Source: Anaerolinea sp.
GTDB taxonomy: Bacteria > Chloroflexota > Anaerolineae > JAAEKA01
Length of the DNA: 7,603 nucleotides
Direction of reading: 5' to 3'
Assembly (NCBI GenBank): GCA_014879765.1
Contig: JACSRL010000619.1
Location: 1 to 7,603 of the forward strand
Shown here: one piece after another, positions 1 to 5,424 of the stretch
How positions within the stretch are numbered: position 1 is the first letter of the stretch
How the letters are laid out: every line of letters begins with the position of its first letter
Program-made: the position numbers and the translations under genes
Notes under the pieces: generated by a model
What the model saw: the letters and a program-made list of their open reading frames with translations, nothing else
The model's database searches: none
What the model was told of the DNA's origin: nothing

Positions 1-31
1 GCGGTGGAGTGAGGGGAAGTTGACATTTAGC

Positions 32-118
32 CCCGCGGAGTGAGCATCCTCAGATGCGGCCCCGCGGAGTGAGCATCCTCAGATGCGGGCCCGCGGAGTG
101 AGCATCCTCAGATGCGGC
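32..118. repeat. Three tandem copies of a 29-bp repeat
   Basis: Copies lie at 32-60, 61-89 and 90-118 with no spacer. They are identical except for the last base of the second copy (G instead of C). Each unit carries CGCGGAGTGAGCATCC and an internal mini-hairpin, GCATC-CTCA-GATGC. A fourth, degenerate copy lies inverted at 139-164, and a lone inverted relative at 3301-3325. A ten-base fragment (GTGGAGTGAG, 4-13) may be the remnant of one more copy. The lack of unique spacers excludes a CRISPR array. I do not recognise a named repeat family; it looks like a dispersed intergenic repeat that has expanded in tandem here, downstream of typA. Confidence 0.9.
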
Positions 119-164
119 CCTCTGGGGCGTTTCCAAACCGGCATCTGAGGATGCCTACTCCGCG
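92..164. repeat. Inverted repeat formed by tandem copy 3 and an inverted copy
   Basis: Bases 92-115 and 141-164 are reverse complements over 24 positions with two mismatches, including a perfect 14-bp block (102-115 with 141-154, GCATCCTCAGATGC). The loop is 25 nt (116-140). In RNA this would be a stable long hairpin downstream of typA (minus strand). It has no U-run, so it is not a classical intrinsic terminator, but it could protect the 3' end of the typA transcript. A competing 9-bp pairing, CCGGCATCT (138-146) with AGATGCCGG (178-186), is also possible. Confidence 0.75.
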
Positions 165-189
165 ATTCGGGGTGTCGAGATGCCGGCGA

Positions 190-222
190 CAGGTTCTATT
201 GGCGCCATGTCAACAGAACCTG
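190..222. repeat. Small inverted repeat downstream of typA
   Basis: CAGGTTCT (190-197) and AGAACCTG (215-222) form a perfect 8-bp stem around a 17-nt loop that itself contains the palindrome GGCGCC. The remainder of 1-323 (223-323) shows no convincing gene, only a 5-bp stem AACTC/GAGTT at 295-308 just past the typA stop codon. Function unknown; either could be part of a weak 3' end signal for typA. Confidence 0.4.
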
Positions 223-323
223 GCATATCTCCCTGCGGTGCGCAAAGCTCTGACTCGGTAGACGCCATCATGGCCGCCTCACGCCGGTTCCCCCAACTCC
301 TCTGAGTTCCCCCCGATCTCCCC

Positions 324-2180
324 TCAGCTCGCCATCAACATCTTGGTCTGCTTAGCTGCCCGGTCGCGGTCGTGCTTGGACAGAAGGCGCTTGCGGATGC
401 GCAGGTTGAGCGGGGTGACCTCCAACAATTCGTCGTCGGCCAGATATTCGATGCACTCGTCCAGGCTCATCTCGCGCGGCGGCGTCAGCCGCTCCTGGAT
501 CTCCTTGGTGGAGCTGCGGATGTTGTCCAGGTGGCGCGCCTTGCAGACGTTGACGTCCAGATCGCCCGGCCGCTGATGCTCGCCCACCACCATGCCCTGG
601 TACACCCCGACGCCAGGGCCGAGAAAGAGCACGCCGCGCTCCTCGCCGTTTTTCAGCCCATAGGTGGTGGTGGCGCCGGTCTCCCAGGCCACCAGCGAGC
701 CGCGCGAGCGGCCCTGAATGGGGCCGGCCAGCGGCATGTAGTCGTGGAAGATCGAGTGCATGATGCCCATGCCGCGGGTGGCAGTCAGGAACTGATAGCG
801 GAAGCCCAGCAGGCCACGCGTGGGCGCCAGGTAGGTGAGCATGACGCTGCCGTTGTTCAGGTCTTGCAGGTTCAGCATTTCGCCCCGGCGCCGGCCCAGC
901 ATCTCCACCACCACCCCCACGCTCTCCGGGCTGGTCTCGATGTGTACCTCCTCGTAGGGCTCCAGCTTTTCGCCGTCAGGCCCGTCGCGCAGGATCACCT
1001 CAGGCCGCGAGACTTGAAACTCGTAGCCCTCGCGGCGCATGGTTTCGATCAGGATCGCCAGATGCAGTTCGCCGCGGCCGGAGACCAGAAAGGTGTCGGC
1101 GCTCAGGGTGTCCTCGACCCGCAGCGCCACGTTCTGGCGCAGCTCGTTGTCCAGCCGCTCGCGCAGCCGGCGCGAGGTGCCCCAGCGCCCCTCCTTGCCG
1201 GCGAAGGGGGAGGTGCTGACGCCGAAGGTCATGCGCACGGTGGGCGCCTCGACCTTGATGGTGGGCAAGGCCACCGGCGCGTCGGGGTCGGCCAGCGTCT
1301 CGCCGATGGCGATGCCATCCAGGCCGGCCAGCGCCACGATCTCGCCCGCCTCCGCCTGCTCTACATCGACCCGCTCCAGACCCTCGTGGACGAAGAGATA
1401 GCGCGCCCGTTCCGGCAGCGTCTCGCCGTTCAGGGTCAGCCGGGCCAGCGGCTGGCCGGCCTTGATCCGGCCGGCAAAAAGCCGCCCCACCGCGGTCAGC
1501 CCGCGGTAGTTGTCATAGCCCAGGCTGGTCACCAGCATCTGCAAGGGCGCGGCGGGATCGACCGTGGGTGGCGGCACCTGGCGCAGGATGGTCTCGAACA
1601 GCGGCTGCAGGTCGGGCCCCAGGGTTGAGGTCAGGCCAGCCCGGCCGGCCGTCGCCACGGCATAGACCACGGGAAAATCGGCCTGCTCGTCGCTGGCGCC
1701 CAGCTCCAGGAACAGGTCGAAGGTTTCGTTCAGCACGCGCTCCGGCTCGGCGTCCTTGCGGTCGACCTTGTTGATGACCACGATGGCGCGGTGGCCCAGC
1801 TCCAGCGCCTTTTTCAGCACGAAGCGGGTCTGCGGCATCGGCCCCTCGGCCGCGTCCACCAGCAGCAGCACGCCATCCACCATGTTCAGCACCCGCTCCA
1901 CCTCGCCGCCGAAGTCAGCATGGCCGGGGGTGTCGACGATGTTGATCTTGACCTGCCGGTCGATCGCTGCATCGTAGATGCTGATGGCCGTGTTCTTGGC
2001 CAGGATGGTGATGCCGCGCTCGCGCTCCAGGTCATTGGAGTCCATCACGCGCTCGGCGACTTGTTGATTGGCGCGGAAGGTGTGAGCCTGCCGCAGCAGC
2101 CCATCGACCAGGGTCGTCTTGCCGTGGTCCACGTGGGCAATGATAGCGATGTTGCGAAGATCGGTTCGTTCGGTCAGCAT
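324..2180 (-). CDS. typA: Translational GTPase TypA/BipA
   Basis: This is a 618-residue protein, close to the usual length of about 605-615. TypA/BipA is a ribosome-binding GTPase of the EF-G/LepA class that acts on 50S assembly and stress or cold adaptation in the cytoplasm. Visible motifs are the P-loop AHVDHGKT (15-22), the switch I stretch RERGITI (53-59), DTPGH (83-87) and NKVD (137-140), followed by domain II, EF-G-like domains III and V, and the C-terminal domain specific to the family. The ATG at 2180 gives the expected start MLTERTDLRNIAIIAHVDHGK; the Shine-Dalgarno is poor (only GAG about 12 nt upstream). The G5 region reads VYAVATAG where relatives usually have YASA, a mild substitution. 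The gene lies 369 nt downstream of lutC on the same strand, separated by structured leader and repeat DNA, so it is probably transcribed on its own. Confidence 0.97.
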   Translation of the reverse strand: MLTERTDLRNIAIIAHVDHGKTTLVDGLLRQAHTFRANQQVAERVMDSNDLERERGITILAKNTAISIYDAAIDRQVKINIVDTPGHADFGGEVERVLNMVDGVLLLVDAAEGPMPQTRFVLKKALELGHRAIVVINKVDRKDAEPERVLNETFDLFLELGASDEQADFPVVYAVATAGRAGLTSTLGPDLQPLFETILRQVPPPTVDPAAPLQMLVTSLGYDNYRGLTAVGRLFAGRIKAGQPLARLTLNGETLPERARYLFVHEGLERVDVEQAEAGEIVALAGLDGIAIGETLADPDAPVALPTIKVEAPTVRMTFGVSTSPFAGKEGRWGTSRRLRERLDNELRQNVALRVEDTLSADTFLVSGRGELHLAILIETMRREGYEFQVSRPEVILRDGPDGEKLEPYEEVHIETSPESVGVVVEMLGRRRGEMLNLQDLNNGSVMLTYLAPTRGLLGFRYQFLTATRGMGIMHSIFHDYMPLAGPIQGRSRGSLVAWETGATTTYGLKNGEERGVLFLGPGVGVYQGMVVGEHQRPGDLDVNVCKARHLDNIRSSTKEIQERLTPPREMSLDECIEYLADDELLEVTPLNLRIRKRLLSKHDRDRAAKQTKMLMAS

Positions 2181-2198
2181 GTAAGTTCAGCTCGCGAA

Positions 2199-2247
2199 AG
2201 CTCAGGCGGCTTCAGGGAAACTGGCAGTGTCCACGCGCGCCTGAGCT
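2199..2247 (-). promoter_or_regulatory. Stem-loop in the typA 5' leader
   Basis: Bases 2199-2208 (AGCTCAGGCG) and 2238-2247 (CGCCTGAGCT) form a perfect 10-bp inverted repeat with a 29-nt loop. On the minus strand the stem ends 18 nt before the typA start codon and is followed by TTTCGCGAGCT. That tail can pair alternatively with the 3' side of the stem (AGCT with AGCT), so two mutually exclusive folds are conceivable close to the ribosome binding region. A regulatory role (for example temperature-dependent translation) is inference only; the inverted repeat itself is seen directly. Confidence 0.5.
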
Positions 2248-2268
2248 GGGAATCAGTTGAGACAAGAA

Positions 2269-2294
2269 AGACTTCGGCTGGCGGGCCGAAGTCT
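2269..2294 (-). terminator. Intrinsic terminator-like hairpin between lutC and typA
   Basis: A perfect 10-bp stem, AGACTTCGGC / GCCGAAGTCT (2269-2278 with 2285-2294), closes a 6-nt loop. Read on the minus strand it is followed at once by TTCTTGTCT, a broken U-tract; on the plus strand no U-tract follows. It most likely ends the lutC transcript, although it lies about 255 nt past the lutC stop codon. If typA transcription starts just upstream (a TGC-TAAGAT extended -10 candidate sits at 2315-2307), it would instead be a hairpin at the 5' end of the typA mRNA. Confidence 0.6.
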
Positions 2295-2345
2295 CGTCAC
2301 GGCAATATCTTAGCACAGGTGGTGGAAAAAGCGGAAATGGATGCA

Positions 2346-2541
2346 TAACGAGTAACGAGTAACTCGTAACCCGGAGTTGGTGGGAGGTGTGTGTTGGGAT
2401 GCGTGAAGCGTGAAGCGTGAAACGTGAAGCGTGAAGAAGTTCGTCCTGGCTGCTTGCGTTTCACATAGAATAGGCAGAGACGCTTCCCATCCTCACACAC
2501 TCCGGGTTACGAGTTACGGGTTACTCGTTACTTGTTACGAG
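2346..2541. repeat. Large nested palindrome of heptamer repeats
   Basis: The left arm contains four heptamers of the form GTAACNN (2345-2372) ending in CCGGAGT (2371-2377). The right arm begins ACTCCGG (2499-2505) and continues as five heptamers NNGTTAC (2504-2538). Between them, five copies of GCGTGAA/ACGTGAA (2401-2435) form a second tandem array, partly matched by CGTTTCAC (2457-2464 with 2417-2424), and GTGTGTG...GAAGCG near 2388-2416 pairs loosely with CGCTTCCC...CACACAC (2481-2500). The result is a two-level palindrome between lutC and typA with no coding potential that I trust. It shares its core and layout with the element at 5409-5483. Confidence 0.85.
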
Positions 2542-2549
2542 CCACCGCA

Positions 2550-3188
2550 TCACCTTTCACCTCTGCCGTACAGAATCACGATCAGCCGTTTCGGCCCATG
2601 CACGCCGATGGCCATGGTCTGCTCGATGTCGGCGGTCTTGCTGGGGCCGCTGACCAGCGTCAGCGACGAGGGCATGGCCTGGCCGCGCGCGGCTGTCCAG
2701 GTGAACAGGTCAGTGGTCAGGCTGGATGTGGAGGCCAGGGCGATGTGTACCGGCGGCAGCAGGGGCACCAGGCGGCTCTTGCCCGGCCCGCTGCTGATCA
2801 CCACCGTGCCCGTCTCGGCCAACAGCGCGTCCGCGCCGGTGATGCCAGCGTCGGCCGCGGCGCAGAAGGCGCGCAGATCGTCGTTCTCCTGGCCGGCCAT
2901 GCGCCATTGAACAGCTGGCCAGCGGCCGGCCAGATCGGTGGCATCCAGCGGCGAATCGGCGTTGACCGCGACCCGCCGCGCGCTCAGTCCAGTCAGCAGA
3001 TCGCCCAGCATCGCCAGCGCCGCGTCCAGGCTGTCGACGTGATGTACCTCGCCGTGGGCCTCTGTCAGCGCCGCGATAAAGCGCTGGGCCAGGTCGTCGA
3101 ACTGGCGACGGCTCTGCCAGGCGGCTGGATGGTCAGCAGGGCGCGTCTGTTGACGCAGGATGGCGAGTATCTGTTCACGGTCGTTCAT
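2550..3188 (-). CDS. lutC: LUD-domain protein, LutC/YkgG family
   Basis: This is a 212-residue protein of the LUD (lactate utilisation) family. In LutABC complexes the LutC subunit works with the iron-sulfur proteins LutA and LutB in L-lactate oxidation in the cytoplasm. Family signatures are GITGADALLAETGT (115-128), SGPGKSRLVPLLPPVHIAL (133-151), SGPSKTADIEQ (180-190) and GVHGPKRL (195-202). The N-terminal ~95 residues are variable, as is usual. The start at 3188 is supported by AAAGGTG at 3202-3196, about 7 nt upstream. lutA and lutB would normally precede it on the same strand, but upstream lies a promoter and then divergent accessory genes, so it is an orphan here. Lactate oxidation is therefore inferred from the family only; several orphan LUD proteins have no assigned substrate. 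Confidence 0.93.
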   Translation of the reverse strand: MNDREQILAILRQQTRPADHPAAWQSRRQFDDLAQRFIAALTEAHGEVHHVDSLDAALAMLGDLLTGLSARRVAVNADSPLDATDLAGRWPAVQWRMAGQENDDLRAFCAAADAGITGADALLAETGTVVISSGPGKSRLVPLLPPVHIALASTSSLTTDLFTWTAARGQAMPSSLTLVSGPSKTADIEQTMAIGVHGPKRLIVILYGRGER

Positions 3189-3210
3189 GGAGCTTCACCT
3201 TTCGTCAGGA

Positions 3211-3239
3211 AGGATACGGTAAATGACTGGCCTTGTCAA
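3211..3239 (-). promoter_or_regulatory. Probable sigma70 promoter of lutC
   Basis: On the minus strand TTGACA (3239-3234, perfect -35) is followed after exactly 17 nt by TATCCT (3216-3211, four of six matches to the -10 consensus). Transcription would begin near 3204, leaving a leader of only about 16 nt that carries the Shine-Dalgarno at 3202-3196. This supports lutC as the first gene of its own transcript. Confidence 0.65.
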
Positions 3240-3300
3240 ACAGCGCCGGGCCAATTCAGAAGAGTCGAGCACGTCCACGTGTGGATTCTGCGCACATAGA

Positions 3301-3325
3301 CCGCACCTGGGGATGCTCACTCCAC
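3301..3325 (-). repeat. Lone copy of the 29-bp-type repeat, inverted
   Basis: The reverse complement of 3301-3325 begins GTGGAGTGAGCATCC and ends CAGGTGCGG, matching the tandem unit at 32-118 over nearly its whole length. In the internal mini-hairpin the GATGC side has become GGTGC, which turns an A-U pair into a wobble pair in RNA of the same sense, so the fold is kept. It sits in the divergent region between lutC and the accessory genes, 24 bp upstream of the -35 box at 3349. Confidence 0.8.
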
Positions 3326-3348
3326 AAAGGATTGTTAAGCCCCCACCT

Positions 3349-3376
3349 TTGACGCTTGCCAGGGATCGGCTATAAT
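3349..3376 (+). promoter_or_regulatory. Near-consensus sigma70 promoter for the accessory genes
   Basis: TTGACG (3349-3354) and a perfect TATAAT (3371-3376) are separated by 16 nt. Initiation is expected near 3383, about 65 nt before the first gene at 3450. A second extended -10, TGC-TACAAT (3393-3401), lies 20 bp downstream without a good -35. It is the only strong plus-strand promoter I see before nadC, so it may drive the whole run from 3450 through nadB. The upstream stretch 3240-3348 holds no gene; it contains the repeat at 3301-3325 and a small dyad CACGT-CC-ACGTG (3270-3281). Confidence 0.7.
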
Positions 3377-3449
3377 GTCGATGGCGATTGTATGCTACAA
3401 TGGCAGATGAAAGACCAGATACAAGCGCGCAGTTTTAGGAGCATGAGTC

Positions 3450-3812
3450 ATGACCATCATTGAACTTGCACCCAGGTTGAGCAATCCATTGCAGCTGCTG
3501 GCCAAACGCCAGGAAGCATCCATCGAGGAGATCATCGAAGAAGTGATCGATCGTTTTTTGCGCGAGCAACGCCACGCTCAGTTGCTGCAAGAGATGGAGC
3601 GCTTTCGCCAGATGCACTCTGAGTTGCTTCCCCAGTTTCGAGGAAAGTACATCGGAATGTTGAATGGCCAGGTTTTGGACAGCGATGCCGATGGCGGCAT
3701 GCTTCATACGCGTCTGGCTCGCCAGTATGGCGATCAACCCATCCTGATCGTCGAGATCAAGGATCAGCCAGAACAAGAGTTCAAGCGGTTAAGCCGGCGG
3801 TTGGTGGTATGA
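3450..3812 (+). CDS. Small DUF5678-like protein
   Basis: This 120-residue protein has no assigned function. The N-terminal half (about 20-60) is a charged, probably helical segment, EEIIEEVIDRFLREQRHAQLL. The C-terminal half (61-105) has the pattern FRGKYIGMLNGQVLDSD...RQYGDQPILIVEI, which resembles the compact beta-rich DUF5678 domain (F-x-G-K/E-Y-I/V-A-x-x-x-G-x-V) from memory of that family; no search was run. There is no signal peptide or membrane segment, so it is probably cytoplasmic. AGGAG at 3437-3441 lies 8 nt before the ATG; a nearer upstream ATG at 3443 opens only a six-codon frame. Its stop codon overlaps the start of the next gene by four bases (ATGA), indicating translational coupling with the retropepsin-like protein. 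Family assignment is moderate, function unknown. Confidence 0.8.
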   Translation: MTIIELAPRLSNPLQLLAKRQEASIEEIIEEVIDRFLREQRHAQLLQEMERFRQMHSELLPQFRGKYIGMLNGQVLDSDADGGMLHTRLARQYGDQPILIVEIKDQPEQEFKRLSRRLVV

Positions 3813-4225
3813 AGTCTTTGTATCGCGCTGATTACCATCCTCCAATCCCTGCACTGCCAATCCGCTTGTACTCCCCAGTCACGGATAGATTCGTTGGACC
3901 GGAACTGGCTTTGGTAGATACGGGGTCCGATGCCACATTGGTGCCGCTGCGTCATTTGTTAGCGATCGGGGCGGAGGAGACCGCACCTGGATGGCTGGTA
4001 ACGGTTACAGGAGAGCGACAGGCTGTGGCTCTTTATTTCGTGGATATCTATCTGGAACAGGATGTCGCACCGGGTATTCGAGTAATCGCCGACCAAGAAG
4101 GCGATGATGTTGTGTTAGGGCGCGACTTTCTGAACCGTTTCCCTCTCTTCTTGGACGGTCCACTCAAGCAATTGACTGTCCCTGACGCTGTCGCTGTGCG
4201 ACGAATGCGCATGCCGGTGTCTTAG
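3809..4225 (+). CDS. Retropepsin-like (clan AA) aspartic protease
   Basis: This 138-residue protein shows the features of single-domain retroviral-type aspartic proteases: LALVDTGSDATLVP (33-46) with catalytic Asp37 in DTGS, and VVLGRDFLNRFPLFLDG (101-117), which fits the hydrophobic-hydrophobic-Gly motif that supports the active site. Only one DTGS is present, so an active enzyme would have to be a homodimer, as in retropepsins. There is no secretion signal. It starts inside the previous stop codon (ATGA overlap), suggesting co-translation with the DUF5678-like protein, which may be its partner or substrate (inference). It is followed after 19 nt by the antitoxin gene. No retroelement, reverse transcriptase or integrase is visible, so it is a host-type bacterial protein rather than part of a retrotransposon. 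Confidence 0.85.
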   Translation: MKSLYRADYHPPIPALPIRLYSPVTDRFVGPELALVDTGSDATLVPLRHLLAIGAEETAPGWLVTVTGERQAVALYFVDIYLEQDVAPGIRVIADQEGDDVVLGRDFLNRFPLFLDGPLKQLTVPDAVAVRRMRMPVS

Positions 4226-4244
4226 CAGATCAGGCCAAAACGCT

Positions 4245-4541
4245 ATGTCAACAACAGGTATTACCACAGAAGTGCATCAATCGGTTGTGCGAGAGTTTGT
4301 TCTTTCGGTTGAGCAGGTGCATCGTCTCAGGAAGATGGCCGACAGTCGTGACATGAGCGAAAGCCGGGTAGTCGAAAAGGCGCTCGAGTTATTGTTTGGC
4401 ATGGATGATAGTCTCGACCTGGACCTGGATCGCGAGACGTTATACCGGTTGTCAGAACCATCCCTACTTCGTATCTGGGACAACGATTCCGACGCCGTTT
4501 ACGACAACTGGAGAGATATCTATGGCCTTCCAGAGGGGTGA
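4245..4541 (+). CDS. Ribbon-helix-helix type antitoxin (MazE-like)
   Basis: This 98-residue protein has a likely ribbon-helix-helix DNA-binding region at about 15-52: a strand REFVLSV, then helices around VHRLRKMADSR and SESRVVEKALELLF. The acidic C-terminus, RLSEPSLLRIWDNDSDAVYDNW (68-89 region), has the character of the tail that such antitoxins wrap around a MazF/PemK toxin. Its last 20 bases overlap the next reading frame, which starts with an unmistakable MazF N-terminus, the standard antitoxin-toxin arrangement. It would normally neutralise the toxin and repress its own promoter. Here the toxin is lost (fused into nadC), so this antitoxin is an orphan, possibly still an active repressor. 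The Shine-Dalgarno is weak. Family call good; retained activity unknown. Confidence 0.8.
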   Translation: MSTTGITTEVHQSVVREFVLSVEQVHRLRKMADSRDMSESRVVEKALELLFGMDDSLDLDLDRETLYRLSEPSLLRIWDNDSDAVYDNWRDIYGLPEG

Positions 4542-4584
4542 CGTTGTACTGGTTCCTGTTCCGTTCACCAACCTGCAGAACTCG
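4522..4584 (+). pseudogene. 5' remnant of a MazF/PemK-family toxin gene
   Basis: The first ~20 codons read MAFQRGDVVLVPVPFTNLQ, the characteristic N-terminal beta strand and loop of MazF/PemK endoribonucleases (typical form M-x-F-x-RGDVVLVPFPFTDL). The remaining ~90 residues of the toxin, including the conserved region that would begin RPALVV, are missing; homology changes to NadC around codons 19-23 (about 4576-4590). The 20-bp overlap with the antitoxin gene is intact. Toxin activity cannot survive with this little of the fold. The exact junction is uncertain by several codons. Confidence 0.8.
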
Positions 4585-5424
4585 CAACAGATCGACCGCA
4601 TCATCGCCAACGCCCTGGCCGAGGACATCGGCGACGGCGATGTGACCACGCTGAACACCGTGCCGGCCGATGCGCGGCTGCACGGCGTCTTCCTGGCCAA
4701 GGAGGCCGGCGTGCTGGCGGGGCTGGAGGTGGTGCGCCGCGTCTTCCAGCAGGTGGACCCGGCCGTGACGCTGGCCTTCGACGTGGATGACGGCGACCGC
4801 GTCGAGCCGCGCCAGCTGTTTGGCAGCATCCACGGGCCTGGCCGCGCGCTGCTGACCGGCGAGCGAACCGCGCTGAATTTCTTGCAGCGCATGTCGGGCA
4901 TCGCCACCCTCACCCGGCGCTATGTGGACGCCGTGGCCGGCACGCACGCGGTGATCCTGGACACGCGCAAGACCGCGCCCGGCCTGCGCGCGCTGGATAA
5001 ATGGGCCGTGCGGCTGGGCGGCGGGCAGAATCACCGCATCGGCCTCTACGACATGGCCATGATCAAGGACAACCACATCGCAGCCGTGGGCGGCATCGCT
5101 GAAGCGGTGCGCCGCGTGCGGACTGGCGACCCGCGCGGCCGTCCCATCGAGGTCGAGGTGGCCACCCTGGAGCAACTGGCCGAGGCGCTGGAACAGCCCA
5201 TCGACCGCATCCTGCTGGACAACATGAGCCTGGAGCAGATGGCCGCGGCCGTGCAGATGGCAGCCGGCCGCATCCCGCTGGAGGCCTCGGGCAACGTCAA
5301 TCTGAACACCGTGGCCGCCATCGCTGCCACCGGCGTCGACTATATCTCTTCCGGCGCGCTGACCCATTCCGTGGCCGCGCTGGACATCAGTCTGGACATA
5401 CAGTCAGTGATGAACGATGAATGA
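4522..5424 (+). CDS. nadC: NadC (quinolinate phosphoribosyltransferase) with a MazF-derived N-terminus
   Basis: NadC converts quinolinate and PRPP to nicotinate mononucleotide, CO2 and pyrophosphate. NadC homology begins near residue 22 (QQIDRIIANALAEDIGDGDVTT) and is complete: ERTALNFLQRMSGIAT (114-129), DTRKTAPGLRALDKWAV (147-163), GGGQNHR (166-172 region), KDNH (182-185), LLDNM (231-235), EASGN (254-258) and SSGALTHS (276-283). Residues 1 to about 20 are the start of a MazF toxin. No ATG or early GTG/TTG exists between 4522 and the conserved EDIGDGDVTT, so the ATG at 4522 is the only realistic start and the enzyme must be made as a chimera of 300 residues. The same frame is open further upstream to an ATG at 4396, but that part overlaps the antitoxin and has no homology. 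The C-terminal residues MNDE and the stop codon come from a heptamer repeat. Expression is probably coupled to antitoxin translation. Confidence 0.93.
   Translation: MAFQRGDVVLVPVPFTNLQNSQQIDRIIANALAEDIGDGDVTTLNTVPADARLHGVFLAKEAGVLAGLEVVRRVFQQVDPAVTLAFDVDDGDRVEPRQLFGSIHGPGRALLTGERTALNFLQRMSGIATLTRRYVDAVAGTHAVILDTRKTAPGLRALDKWAVRLGGGQNHRIGLYDMAMIKDNHIAAVGGIAEAVRRVRTGDPRGRPIEVEVATLEQLAEALEQPIDRILLDNMSLEQMAAAVQMAAGRIPLEASGNVNLNTVAAIAATGVDYISSGALTHSVAALDISLDIQSVMNDE

Noticed and set aside
32..118. CRISPR array
   Set aside because: The repeats are directly adjacent with no unique spacers, only three units occur, and no cas gene is in the window.
19..214. 8-bp inverted pair GTTGACAT (19-26) and ATGTCAAC (207-214) as ends of a mobile element
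   Set aside because: Too short, not extended by flanking similarity, no target duplication and no transposase between them.
372..1628. 418-codon plus-strand open frame opposite typA
   Set aside because: It is a GC-rich antisense shadow of typA with low-complexity Ala/Gln/Gly/His-rich translation and no recognisable motif.
2431..2910. Plus-strand frame crossing the heptamer palindrome into lutC
   Set aside because: Its first part translates the repeats and the rest is antisense to lutC; there is no homology pattern or ribosome binding site.
3270..3281. Operator-like dyad CACGTCCACGTG
   Set aside because: Only 5-bp half-sites with a 2-nt gap, a single occurrence, and not positioned over either promoter; easily a chance match in GC-rich DNA.
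3809..4225. Retrotransposon or retroviral remnant
   Set aside because: The DTGS protease stands alone in an operon-like setting; no reverse transcriptase, integrase or terminal repeats are visible, and such single-domain proteases are common as ordinary bacterial genes.
4396..4521. NadC start at the upstream ATG 4396
   Set aside because: The extra 42 residues overlap the antitoxin gene in another frame, show no NadC or MazF homology, and the MazF-like start at 4522 has the standard toxin-antitoxin overlap.
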